The notes under the pieces: model-generated
Databases searched by the model: none
What the model was told of the DNA's origin: nothing
The model's input: only the letters and a program-made list of their open reading frames with translations
Source of the DNA: an uncultured Alphaproteobacteria bacterium
Lineage (GTDB): Bacteria > Pseudomonadota > Alphaproteobacteria > Rhodobacterales > Rhodobacteraceae
DNA: 64,000 nucleotides
Assembly (NCBI GenBank): GCA_902573735.1
Contig: CACGLH010000002.1
Location: 124,001 to 188,000 of the forward strand
Direction: 5' to 3'
Shown: piece by piece, positions 8,110 through 16,309 of the stretch
How the letters are laid out: each line of letters starts with the position of its first letter
Numbering within the stretch: the first letter of the stretch is position 1
Position numbers and translations under genes: made by a program

Positions 8110-9648
8110 CTAATTAAACCATAAAAACAAAACTAATACACTTATAATACCCAAAAATAGTCCCAAGAATATCCCACCTATTAGTGCAGGTAATCTTCTT
8201 TTAGGTGGTTTTGTTGGTTTGAAATCAAGAGCATTTCGAAGTGATTTTTCAATAAGATATGGGGCATGTGGGCCAAACTTGATAATGGCTTTTGCACTTT
8301 CAGAAATATCTCTAATAATTGCTTTTGGACCCAAATTTTCTTTTATGTAACTTTCAACTACAGGCCTTGCAACTTCCCACATATTTAAATTTGGATCTAA
8401 ACTCCTACCCACTCCTTCTACAACAACCATTGTTCTTTGTAACAAAAGTAGTTCAGTCCTAACCTGCATACCAAAACGTTCAGTAACTTCAAAAAGATGT
8501 CCTAAAAGTTTGGCAATAGAAATTTTGCTTGCTTCCATACCAAATATAGGTTCTCCAACAGAACGTAAAGCTTGAGCAAATTTATCTATGTCCTGATCAT
8601 AACTTATATAGCCCGCTTCAAAATGAACTTCTGCTACTTTTCTATATTTTTTATTGATAAATCCATTCAATATTTGTGCATAAACTCTTCTGGTGTATAA
8701 ATCAATTCGGCCCATTATTCCAAAATCGAGAACAATTAATTCACCATCAGCGCCACACCTTAAATTACCTTGATGCATATCAGCATGAAAAAATCCGTCA
8801 CGAAGTGCATTATTTAAAAAAGATTGAATAATTAATTCTGACAATTTTTTGAGATTTATATTATGGGACCTAAGTAAATCAATATCGCCTACTGGTATTC
8901 CTTCAACCCATTCTGTTGTCATTACTCGTTTACTTGATAATTCCCAAACGACTTTGGGTACTCTAAATTGTTTATCATTACTTGTATTAGAATGAAATTC
9001 TGCGGCTGCCGCACTTTCTAACCTTAAATCTATTTCTGCTCTTACAATTCCCTCAAAATATTTAATCACCTCAAGGGGTTTTAACCTTCTGGAAGACGGG
9101 GATAATAATTCAATAAACCTTGCAATAAAATAAAAAGCATCGATATCTCTAAGAAAAGCTTTCTCAATTCCTGGTCTTAAAACTTTTACTGCAACTTCTT
9201 TTTTATTTGATTTAAGAGTTGCTTTGTGGACTTGTGCTAAAGAAGCTGCGGCCACAGGCTTTTCAAAATTATGAAAAACTTCATTGATGTTAATATTTAA
9301 ATCCTTTTCAATTGCTTCAATAGAATCTTTTTGATTGAAAGCAGGAAGGGCATCTTGCAAGATTCTTAGTTCTGTGGCCAACCCTTCTCCTACTACATCA
9401 GGTCTTGTAGACAACAATTGACCAAATTTAATATAAGCTGGACCTAACGCAATTAATGCTCTCAACATAGGTGAAAATTTTTTTTCTCCTTTTAAACCAA
9501 GAAATTTAAATGGCCAAACCAGAAAACGTACCGGAATTCTAATTGATTTTGGGGCATCTAGTGCATCCATAGCAACATTCATAGCTCCCGATCTCTCAAA
9601 AGTTGCTCCTGTTTGGATGAGTCTCCAAATATTATGAGGACCTCTCAT
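8110..9648 (-). CDS. ubiB: ABC1/UbiB-family atypical kinase for ubiquinone biosynthesis
   Basis: A 512-residue UbiB. Family hallmarks are the KxGQ motif (K74-F-G-Q77), the alanine-rich loop replacing the glycine-rich loop (AAAS, 133-136), the kinase lysine in VAVKVLRPG (about 155), HADMHQGNL and LDFGIMG, the catalytic and metal-binding segments. A hydrophobic segment at about 488-511 anchors it to the inner membrane. UbiB is an ATPase/kinase-like protein needed for ubiquinone synthesis, probably acting on lipid precursors. It directly follows ubiE with no gap (9648/9649), so the two are an operon, the usual ubiE-ubiB arrangement. Confidence 0.95.
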   Translation of the reverse strand: MRGPHNIWRLIQTGATFERSGAMNVAMDALDAPKSIRIPVRFLVWPFKFLGLKGEKKFSPMLRALIALGPAYIKFGQLLSTRPDVVGEGLATELRILQDALPAFNQKDSIEAIEKDLNININEVFHNFEKPVAAASLAQVHKATLKSNKKEVAVKVLRPGIEKAFLRDIDAFYFIARFIELLSPSSRRLKPLEVIKYFEGIVRAEIDLRLESAAAAEFHSNTSNDKQFRVPKVVWELSSKRVMTTEWVEGIPVGDIDLLRSHNINLKKLSELIIQSFLNNALRDGFFHADMHQGNLRCGADGELIVLDFGIMGRIDLYTRRVYAQILNGFINKKYRKVAEVHFEAGYISYDQDIDKFAQALRSVGEPIFGMEASKISIAKLLGHLFEVTERFGMQVRTELLLLQRTMVVVEGVGRSLDPNLNMWEVARPVVESYIKENLGPKAIIRDISESAKAIIKFGPHAPYLIEKSLRNALDFKPTKPPKRRLPALIGGIFLGLFLGIISVLVLFLWFN

Positions 9649-10395
9649 CTAAAATTTCCAGGCAGAATGTAATGCCGCAATCCCAAAGGTAAGATCTCTG
9701 TATTTAACTTTTTTAAAACCCTCATTAATAATCATTTCAGAAAATTTTTCTTGATTTGGAAACTTTCTTATACTTTCAACTAAATATTGGTAACTTTCTC
9801 TATCGTTAGATACGAACTCTCCTAATTTTGGAATAATGTTAAAAGAGTATTTATCATAAATCCAGGAAATTAAATCGTTATTCACTGAAGAAAATTCCAG
9901 TATCATAAGTCTACCTCCAGGTTTTAAAACTCTATATGCTTCAGATAAAGTTTTAGAAATATCAGTTACATTTCTTATTCCAAAAGATATTGTATAAACA
10001 TCAAATGTGCTGTTACTAAATGGCATCCTCATGGCATCTCCGCAAACCCAATTTATTTTTGATTCTTCTGGGAGATCTATAGTTTTTTTTTTACCCTCTA
10101 TCATCATAGATTCTGTGAGATCCAAAATAGTTGCATTAGCTCCAGATTTAGCTCTTTTAATAAAATTAAATGCAATATCTCCAGTGCCACCAGCAACATC
10201 AATTAAACTTTGACCTCTTCTAGGTGCTAACCAGTCTAACATTGACTCTTTCCATACTCTATGAATTCCCAGACTCATAAAATCGTTCATTAAATCATAT
10301 CTACCTGAAACATTTTCAAATAATTTTTTTACTAAATTAGATTTATCTTTAGATTTGACACGAGAAAAACCAAAGTCCGTATATTTATTTTGCAA
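9649..10395 (-). CDS. ubiE: Ubiquinone/menaquinone C-methyltransferase
   Basis: A 248-residue class I SAM-dependent methyltransferase. The Rossmann motif I is [11 protein letters not shown] (about 66-76), and the post-motif reads [12 protein letters not shown], a UbiE/COQ5 signature, with [15 protein letters not shown] further on. N-terminal [14 protein letters not shown] is also typical. UbiE performs the C-methylation step in ubiquinone (and menaquinone) synthesis. It is first in the ubiE-ubiB operon. In many Alphaproteobacteria mutM precedes ubiE; here mutM is about 20 kb away, so that link is broken. Confidence 0.95.
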   Translation of the reverse strand: MQNKYTDFGFSRVKSKDKSNLVKKLFENVSGRYDLMNDFMSLGIHRVWKESMLDWLAPRRGQSLIDVAGGTGDIAFNFIKRAKSGANATILDLTESMMIEGKKKTIDLPEESKINWVCGDAMRMPFSNSTFDVYTISFGIRNVTDISKTLSEAYRVLKPGGRLMILEFSSVNNDLISWIYDKYSFNIIPKLGEFVSNDRESYQYLVESIRKFPNQEKFSEMIINEGFKKVKYRDLTFGIAALHSAWKF

Positions 10396-10454
10396 ATGAT
10401 ATCCTCAAATAGTTTAAAAATAATTATATCCATTAAAAAAAAGTTAGAATTCTA

Positions 10455-11021
10455 TCAAAATAATTTAAGCCTTAAAAATAGTATTTCTGTATTCCCATAA
10501 ATTCTGTTATCTATTAAATGTGCATTTAAATTAAAATTTTCTTTTTTGCTTTTTTCCAAGATTATCAGTGAATCTTTATCTATCCAACCATTTTGTAATA
10601 GTCTTTGAATTACTGCTTCAGAAATTCTTTTTTTATAGGGGGGATCCATAAAAACAACATCACTTTTTTTTAATCCATAACCTTCAATTTCTAACACATT
10701 TGTAAGTAAAAAATTTGTTTCTTTTTCACAACGCAAATTCTTTATATTATTTAAAGTTATTTGACTAGAAATTGGTGAATTATCAATAAATTGACAAAAA
10801 GATGCACCCCTTGATAGTGCCTCAATGCCCATAGCACCAGTTCCACAAAATATGTCGAGTACATTAGCTCCTTCTATTTGATTTTTAACATCCAAATTTT
10901 GGATTATATTAAAAATATTTTCTCTAATTCTATCAGTAGTTGGTCGAATAATAGAATAGTGATTTTTTTTTAAAAGCTGATTTATTTTTCTACTCTTCCA
11001 TTTACCTCCAACAACTCTCAT
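10455..11021 (-). CDS. rsmD: 16S rRNA (guanine966-N2)-methyltransferase
   Basis: A 188-residue RsmD-type methyltransferase. The N-terminus MRVVGGKWKSRKI is the family's R-(I/V)-I-x-G-x-x-(K/R)-(G/S) start. Motif I is LDIFCGTGAMGIEALSRGA, and the catalytic motif IV is FMDPPYKK. The enzyme methylates G966 of 16S rRNA during 30S assembly. Its start overlaps the end of the upstream reductase by 4 bases (ATGA type), so translation is probably coupled. The product is about the usual family length. Confidence 0.92.
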   Translation of the reverse strand: MRVVGGKWKSRKINQLLKKNHYSIIRPTTDRIRENIFNIIQNLDVKNQIEGANVLDIFCGTGAMGIEALSRGASFCQFIDNSPISSQITLNNIKNLRCEKETNFLLTNVLEIEGYGLKKSDVVFMDPPYKKRISEAVIQRLLQNGWIDKDSLIILEKSKKENFNLNAHLIDNRIYGNTEILFLRLKLF

Positions 11022-12235
11022 TTGCTTTCTCTTAACATATCTTTTAAATTTATTTGATTAGAAACAATATCTTTAGGGCTGGGATTTTTTTTCATTTCTA
11101 AAAGTTTTTTTCCAACCATATAGCTCTTGGGATCGTTAATAGCATCAACAGATATCAATTGATCATCTTTATAATACCAAAATGAGTTTTTGTTATCACT
11201 TTGTCTGTGAAAAACTCTTGTAAATCCATTATTTAAGCCTGCAATTTGTAATTTGACATCAAATTGATCAGACCAAAACCATGGAACTGGTTGATACTTA
11301 ATATCTTTTCCAAGTACATTTTCAGATGCCGTTTCTGACTGCTCAATTGCATTTCCTACATTCTCTAATCTAATTAAATCTTTGTTAAAAGGAAAACTCA
11401 CACAATCACCAGCAGCAAAAATATTAGGATCGCTTGTCCTACAAGTTTCATCAACAACAATACCGTTATCAATTAACAAACCCGCATTACATGCAATCTC
11501 CGTATTAGGTTGCGCTCCTATGCCTGCTATTATAAAATCAGCATATATTAATTCATTTTTGTTAGTCAAAATATTAAAAGAATTTTCTCTGGTTTTAAGA
11601 ATTTTTTTTATACTGGTATTTTCTTTAATGGAAACACCATTTAAAAGGTGTATTGATTTTATGTGATTGGCTACTATTTCAGCAGATGTTCTTTTCAAAA
11701 TTCTTTCTTGGGACTCCAGTATAGTAACATCTACACCTAAATTTCTAGCTACTGAAGCTACCTCAAGACCAATAAACCCACCACCCAAAATAATCAATTT
11801 TCTTTTATAACTAAACTCTTTAGTTATTGAACTAATATCACCTATTTCCCTTATATAGTATAATTTTGGTATGCCATTAGATAAATTTTTTGGAAGCAAC
11901 CTGGATCTAGAACCTAATCCTAGAAAAAGTGTCTTGTATTTTAAAACTTTCTCATTATTCAAAGTTATTTTATTTTGGTGACGATTAATTTTTTTAACAT
12001 TTTGTCCTTTTATTATCTCTATATTTTGTTCATCATAAAAGCTTTGTGGTTTAAAAAATAACCGATCTTTTTTGAGTTCACCAATTAAAAATTTTTTTGA
12101 AAGAGGTGGTCTTTGGTATGGAATGTGGTTTTCACCACAAATGAGGATTATTGGTTTTTGATAGCCCAAAGACCTTAATTTACTTATAAAAGAAAAACTC
12201 GCTTGACCACCGCCAATTGCAATTATATCAGCCAT
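11018..12235 (-). CDS. FAD-dependent NAD(P)H:ferredoxin/rubredoxin reductase family protein
   Basis: A 405-residue flavoprotein of the pyridine nucleotide-disulfide oxidoreductase superfamily, ferredoxin-reductase type. There are two dinucleotide-binding sites: IGGGQASFSF at the N-terminus (FAD) and ILGGGFIGLEVASV near residue 150 (NAD(P)H). The motif IFAAGDC (about 270) is the second FAD contact. The N-terminal PYQRPPLSK is characteristic of BphA4/putidaredoxin-reductase-like enzymes, and the C-terminus matches their Reductase_C dimer domain. No redox-active CxxxxC disulfide is seen. The electron acceptor is unknown, since no ferredoxin gene is adjacent. It is divergent from a peroxiredoxin gene with a 76-base shared upstream region. 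Confidence 0.85.
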   Translation of the reverse strand: MADIIAIGGGQASFSFISKLRSLGYQKPIILICGENHIPYQRPPLSKKFLIGELKKDRLFFKPQSFYDEQNIEIIKGQNVKKINRHQNKITLNNEKVLKYKTLFLGLGSRSRLLPKNLSNGIPKLYYIREIGDISSITKEFSYKRKLIILGGGFIGLEVASVARNLGVDVTILESQERILKRTSAEIVANHIKSIHLLNGVSIKENTSIKKILKTRENSFNILTNKNELIYADFIIAGIGAQPNTEIACNAGLLIDNGIVVDETCRTSDPNIFAAGDCVSFPFNKDLIRLENVGNAIEQSETASENVLGKDIKYQPVPWFWSDQFDVKLQIAGLNNGFTRVFHRQSDNKNSFWYYKDDQLISVDAINDPKSYMVGKKLLEMKKNPSPKDIVSNQINLKDMLRESK

Positions 12236-12311
12236 ATATTATTTATCTCTAGATATTATAAAAACGTTATTATATAAATCTAAAAAAATATCAACCAATG
12301 GAATACATAAA

Positions 12312-12806
12312 ATGATTATAAATGTTGGCAGTATTTTTCCAGAAAATGGTGTTTACATTTATAAAGATGGAATAATGAAAAAAACTACAACCACATCGTT
12401 ATTTTCTTATAAAAAGGCTATTGTTATTGGAATGCCGGGAGCTTTCACACCCACTTGCTCTAACTACCATATACCAAGTATCATTGAACAAATGAGCAAT
12501 TTTAAAATTAATGGGATAGATGAAATTTTTTGTTTAGTTGTAAATGATATACATGTTACAAAAGTATGGGCAGAACAAACAGGCGGAACAGATTCAGGCT
12601 TAAAGTTTATTACAGATACTGATAGTTCTTTAGTTAATAAACTAAAATTGTCATTTAATGCACCAGATGTTGGTCTAATTAATCGCTCAAAAAGATTTTG
12701 TATAATTTTAGATGATCTTATCATAAAAAAAATACTTATTGAGGAAGAAAGAGGTGTTTGCAATGTAACATCTGGAGAAAATATTTTAACTCAAATAGAT
12801 AAATAA
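12312..12806 (+). CDS. Type II (Prx5-like) peroxiredoxin
   Basis: A 164-residue peroxiredoxin. The active site is PGAFTPTCS, with peroxidatic Cys49 and the supporting Thr46 and Pro42, typical of Prx5/type II enzymes that reduce hydroperoxides using glutaredoxin, glutathione or thioredoxin. No glutaredoxin domain is fused. It is divergent from an FAD reductase gene. The convergent pterin dehydratase gene ends four bases past its stop. The enzyme class is well supported; the reductant is not visible. Confidence 0.88.
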   Translation: MIINVGSIFPENGVYIYKDGIMKKTTTTSLFSYKKAIVIGMPGAFTPTCSNYHIPSIIEQMSNFKINGIDEIFCLVVNDIHVTKVWAEQTGGTDSGLKFITDTDSSLVNKLKLSFNAPDVGLINRSKRFCIILDDLIIKKILIEEERGVCNVTSGENILTQIDK

Positions 12807-12810
12807 CATT

Positions 12811-13110
12811 TTAATTATTCACAAAATAATCCATCTTTTGAGATAATATTTTATCTAAGTCACTTAAGGTATTTAAATCGTGTGTTTTTAAAGTAACTTC
12901 TACTGTTTTATAAACATTAAACCATTCTGGATGATGATTTATCTTTTCTGCAAATAGAGCAACCTTTGTCATCCAGGAAAATGCTTCCACAAAATTTTTA
13001 AATTCAAATTTTTTATAAATACTGTCGTTTTCTTCAATATATTTCCAACCACTTTTTGCATTTTCATTAATCAATTTCTTTTTTTCCTCAATATTTAGTT
13101 TTTGGGCCAA
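12811..13110 (-). CDS. phhB: Pterin-4a-carbinolamine dehydratase-like protein
   Basis: A 99-residue protein with the PCD/DCoH signature: HHPEWFNVYKTVEVTL (about 55-70) followed by THD. The two histidines and the tryptophan/aspartate frame the active site that dehydrates 4a-hydroxy-tetrahydrobiopterin after aromatic amino-acid hydroxylation. No phenylalanine hydroxylase gene is in the window, and many marine alphaproteobacteria carry PCD without one, so a moonlighting role such as in molybdopterin metabolism is possible. It lies 10 bases downstream of the FemAB-like gene and may share its transcript. Confidence 0.85.
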   Translation of the reverse strand: MAQKLNIEEKKKLINENAKSGWKYIEENDSIYKKFEFKNFVEAFSWMTKVALFAEKINHHPEWFNVYKTVEVTLKTHDLNTLSDLDKILSQKMDYFVNN

Positions 13111-13120
13111 AATTTTTCTC

Positions 13121-14299
13121 CTAAAGTTGTTTAAACGGACTTGTTTTCATTAAAATGTCATATTCTTGATCAATAACTTTTTCTTCTTTATTCAAATATT
13201 CAGAAATAGCACTAGAAAAGGATTTATTTGAAAACCAATGTAATGAATATACGAAACTTGGCAAGTAACCCCTGCTTATTTTATGTTCTCCTTGTGCTCC
13301 TGCCTCAACCTTTTTGATGCAATTTTTGAGTGCATAATCTATTGCTTGATAATAACAAAGTTCATAATGCAAACATGAATGATATTTAGAACATCCCCAA
13401 TATCTTCCAAACAATGTGTCTGCTCCAATAAAATTAAGTGCGCCAGCAATTGGTATATTATTTTCTATGGCTAAAAATAATAATATATTTTCAGACATAG
13501 ATTCATTTATTAATTGAAAAAAATCTCTAGTTAAGTAAGGAATACCCCACTTTCTATTACCTGTATCTTGGTAAAATCCCCAAAAGCTGTCCCAATGTTT
13601 ATCTTTTAGTTCAGGTCCTGTGAAACTATAAATTCCACCCTTTTCCTTAAATAAACTTGTAGCTATATTTCTCTCTTTTTTTATTGTTTTTCGCTTTCTA
13701 CTAGATAAGGAATTTAAGAAGTCTTCAAAATTGCTAAATCCTTTATTTTCCCAATGGTATTGGAGAGTCTTTCTCTTCAAAAAATTATTGTCTGAAACTT
13801 TCATTGCTTCATTAGAAGTACAAAAAGTAATATGAGCAGAAGATATTTTATTATTAAGGGCTAAATTAATAATTCCTCTTTCAAGAGCGTCTCTACCCTG
13901 TTTTTCAAATCCTTTTTTTGTTAGAAACCTTCTTCCTGTTACTGGAGTAAATGGTACTGCGGATTGAATTTTGGGATAATAACTACCACCAAAATTATGA
14001 TAGGCTTGAGCCCAATTATGGTCAAAAATATACTCGCCTTGTGAATGTCCCTTTAGATATAGTGGCATAACAGCTATTATCTCCTTTTCAATTTTCACCA
14101 CTACGTGGCAGCTGTGCCATCCTGTATCTTTTCCAACTGATCCACTATTTTCCAATGCTGAAATAAAATTATATGTTGTAAAAGGATCAATTATTTTCTT
14201 ACCTTCTAAAGTTTCAGGACAAGCACAAAGATCCCACTGTTTTTTCTCTATAAGGTTTATATCATTTATAAATTCAACCTTAATATTTTTATTATCCAA
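13121..14299 (-). CDS. FemAB/GNAT-like protein (COG3146 family, unknown substrate)
   Basis: A 392-residue cytoplasmic protein without signal or membrane segments. It resembles the 'peptidogalycan biosynthesis/FemAB-related' acyltransferase family (COG3146) by length and by segments such as SSRKRKTIKKERNIA (about 207-221) and the GRYWGCSK/HYELCYYQAIDYA region (about 310-330). These lie in the GNAT-like acyltransferase fold. The family is common in Alphaproteobacteria and often sits with a GDPD and a RidA gene, exactly as here (14319-15089 and 15090-15548). No member's substrate is firmly known to me. Not needed for any pathway visible here. Confidence 0.7.
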   Translation of the reverse strand: MDNKNIKVEFINDINLIEKKQWDLCACPETLEGKKIIDPFTTYNFISALENSGSVGKDTGWHSCHVVVKIEKEIIAVMPLYLKGHSQGEYIFDHNWAQAYHNFGGSYYPKIQSAVPFTPVTGRRFLTKKGFEKQGRDALERGIINLALNNKISSAHITFCTSNEAMKVSDNNFLKRKTLQYHWENKGFSNFEDFLNSLSSRKRKTIKKERNIATSLFKEKGGIYSFTGPELKDKHWDSFWGFYQDTGNRKWGIPYLTRDFFQLINESMSENILLFLAIENNIPIAGALNFIGADTLFGRYWGCSKYHSCLHYELCYYQAIDYALKNCIKKVEAGAQGEHKISRGYLPSFVYSLHWFSNKSFSSAISEYLNKEEKVIDQEYDILMKTSPFKQL

Positions 14300-14318
14300 T
14301 TTAATTTCCTTGTTATTT

Positions 14319-15089
14319 CTAAATTGGTTTAAAACCTTCGAAGGTTATATTATCACATAAATTCTTTATTTTTTTTGCATCCAATTCAGAATTAATTGTC
14401 CATGTTAAAACTTTTCTATTTTTTTTTTTGTTAAAATCATAAAGACCTTTTGTTAGGTTAGTGTATTTTAATGATACAAAACTAATCCCATTTTTTTGCA
14501 TTTGGAAATCAGTAACTCTTTTTTCAACACTAGAACTAAAAGTTTTACTACAATGATCATATTTTTCTAACACTAGACCTATATTTATATTTGGTAACCT
14601 TTTAGATAAATGTGAGATTAGTTTCAAATCGAATGACATCATTGCTAAAGGTCCAGAGTAACTGCTCAATAATGAATATAGTTCTTTTTTTATATTTATT
14701 AGGTCTTGTGTTTTATTTAATTTTTTAAATTCAATTAAGACGGGAGTATTACCGTTAATAATACTAAGAATTTCTTCTAAAGTTGGTAATTTTTCGTTAT
14801 TATCTAATTTTAAAAGCCTTAATTCACTGTAAAGACAATTTGATAAATACTTATTAACACCACATAGCCTTTTTAAGTAATCATCATGAATTACTATAGG
14901 TTTATAATCTTTAGTAAATCTAACATCAATTTCTACTCCTAAACCATTTTGAATTGCATGAATTATTGAGCATCTAGAATTTTCAGGACCCTTTCCTCCT
15001 TCAAAACTACCATTACAATCATGGTAACCCCTGTGAGCAAATGGAGAATGAACAAAATTTTGCGAAAGATTTTTTAGAATATTAAACAT
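14319..15089 (-). CDS. Glycerophosphodiester phosphodiesterase
   Basis: A 256-residue GDPD-family enzyme (UgpQ-like) that hydrolyses glycerophosphodiesters to glycerol-3-phosphate and an alcohol. Catalytic and metal residues follow the family order: His19-Arg20 (AHRGYH), Glu36-Asn37 (PENS), Glu53 and Asp55 (VEIDV) and His68-Asp69 (IHDD). There is no signal peptide, so it is cytoplasmic and probably recycles imported or membrane-derived phosphodiesters. It begins one base from the end of ridA and is 19 bases from the FemAB-like gene, so the three form an operon. The C-terminal segment VLTWTINS matches the barrel's last strand. Confidence 0.9.
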   Translation of the reverse strand: MFNILKNLSQNFVHSPFAHRGYHDCNGSFEGGKGPENSRCSIIHAIQNGLGVEIDVRFTKDYKPIVIHDDYLKRLCGVNKYLSNCLYSELRLLKLDNNEKLPTLEEILSIINGNTPVLIEFKKLNKTQDLINIKKELYSLLSSYSGPLAMMSFDLKLISHLSKRLPNINIGLVLEKYDHCSKTFSSSVEKRVTDFQMQKNGISFVSLKYTNLTKGLYDFNKKKNRKVLTWTINSELDAKKIKNLCDNITFEGFKPI

Positions 15090-15548
15090 TTAGTTTAATT
15101 CAAATAAACCTTCTACTTCTACAGCTACACCTAAAGGTAAAGTTGATCCTAGTGCAATTCTCATATGTTTTCCATTTTCACCAAAAACACTTACCATCAA
15201 ATCTGAAACACCATTTACTACTTTAGGATGATCTTCAAAAGTATTTGTTGCATTAACAAACCCAGCAATCCTTATTACTCTTTTAAATTTTTGAAAATCT
15301 CCACTGATTGCGGCATTCAATTGAGCTAATAATGAAAGCCCACAGTTTTGAGCAGCCCTATATCCATCTTCTACACTCATATTTTGCCCTATAACTCCTT
15401 TAATTAAACCATTTTTGTCGGCAGATATTTGTCCAGAAATAAACAATAATTTATTTGTAATGACATATGGTAAATAATTTGCAGCTGGTGTGGGTGCTGA
15501 AGGCAATTTTAAAGACAATTTGCTTAATTTTTTTTCTATATCTAGCAT
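15090..15548 (-). CDS. RidA/YjgF-family protein
   Basis: A 152-residue RidA-superfamily protein (LISGQISADKNG near residues 32-45; ends LGSTLPLGVAVEVEGLFE). Its length and N-terminal extension fit the larger YjgF/YER057c-like 'RidA family' subgroup found in alphaproteobacterial RidA-GDPD-GNAT operons rather than canonical 2-aminoacrylate deaminase RidA. The catalytic arginine of true RidA (R105 in the IGVAAL region) aligns near RIAL here (about residue 133), so deaminase activity is possible but not certain. It is first in the operon, reading leftwards into GDPD and the FemAB-like gene, and divergent from mlaC. Confidence 0.82.
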   Translation of the reverse strand: MLDIEKKLSKLSLKLPSAPTPAANYLPYVITNKLLFISGQISADKNGLIKGVIGQNMSVEDGYRAAQNCGLSLLAQLNAAISGDFQKFKRVIRIAGFVNATNTFEDHPKVVNGVSDLMVSVFGENGKHMRIALGSTLPLGVAVEVEGLFELN

Positions 15549-15667
15549 TTATATTTTCACAACTTTATTTTGTTTGTAATATGAACCAAGTATATATATT
15601 ATTTTTCTTCATTAAAATGAAATAAATTATATTTTAGATTTTATTAATAAAGTAAATAGAGGAAACA

Positions 15668-16309
15668 TTGAAAATAAATCCAAAAAATTCTAAAGGAATT
15701 TTCTCACGAAGATCCTTTTTCCTTTTTTCCTCATCGATTTTAATCATTACACCTATTACAAGTTTTGTTTCTGTATATGCTAAGTCTTCAAGAATAAAAA
15801 AAGCTGAACATTTGTCAAAAAAGATTTTTAATGATATTTTTTTTATTATAAACAATAATCAAAATGATGAGAATAAAAAAAAATCACTTCTAAATTTATT
15901 TGATAAGTATGCAGATGTCCCTATTATTGCGAGAGCAGTGTTAGGTTCGCCGTGGAGACAACTTAGAAATGTTGAACGTTCCAACTTTATAAACGCATTC
16001 AGGCTATATCTGGCAAAAAAATATGTAGCTCAATTTTCAGAATTTACAGGAGCAGAAATGCTTATTGAGAGAAGTAGAGATTCTGGTGGAAAAGCCGGAA
16101 TTATGGTTGAAACTAGATTACTTATGCCTGGTAGTGCACCGATTAAGGTTGGATGGCAAGTCTCAGATGCAAGTGGTGAATTTAAAATGATTGATGTAAA
16201 AATTGAAGGTATTTCTCTTCTTACAACTGAAAGAGGAGAAATTAGAAATCAGTATTCTAAAGGGGGAAGATCTATATCTAAGCTTATAAATTCTTTGCTT
16301 AATTATTAG
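15668..16309 (+). CDS. mlaC: MlaC/Ttg2D-family phospholipid-binding periplasmic protein
   Basis: A 213-residue protein of the MlaC/Ttg2D family: signal peptide, then helical N-terminal half with YADVPIIARAVLGSPWR (about 78-94), then the WQVSDASGEFKMIDVKIEGISL strand region. MlaC carries phospholipid between the outer- and inner-membrane Mla complexes. The start is TTG at 15668, with GAGG a few bases upstream. The N-terminus has SRRSFFLF, a twin-arginine-like motif, so Tat export is possible. No mlaD/E/F genes are nearby, so this copy is isolated from its transporter. Its stop codon overlaps that of the convergent PBP gene. Confidence 0.8.
   Translation: MKINPKNSKGIFSRRSFFLFSSSILIITPITSFVSVYAKSSRIKKAEHLSKKIFNDIFFIINNNQNDENKKKSLLNLFDKYADVPIIARAVLGSPWRQLRNVERSNFINAFRLYLAKKYVAQFSEFTGAEMLIERSRDSGGKAGIMVETRLLMPGSAPIKVGWQVSDASGEFKMIDVKIEGISLLTTERGEIRNQYSKGGRSISKLINSLLNY

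Noticed and set aside
15634-15855. 73-codon minus-strand frame across the ridA-mlaC gap
   Set aside because: Overlaps the mlaC signal peptide region, no recognisable product; mlaC is clearly real.
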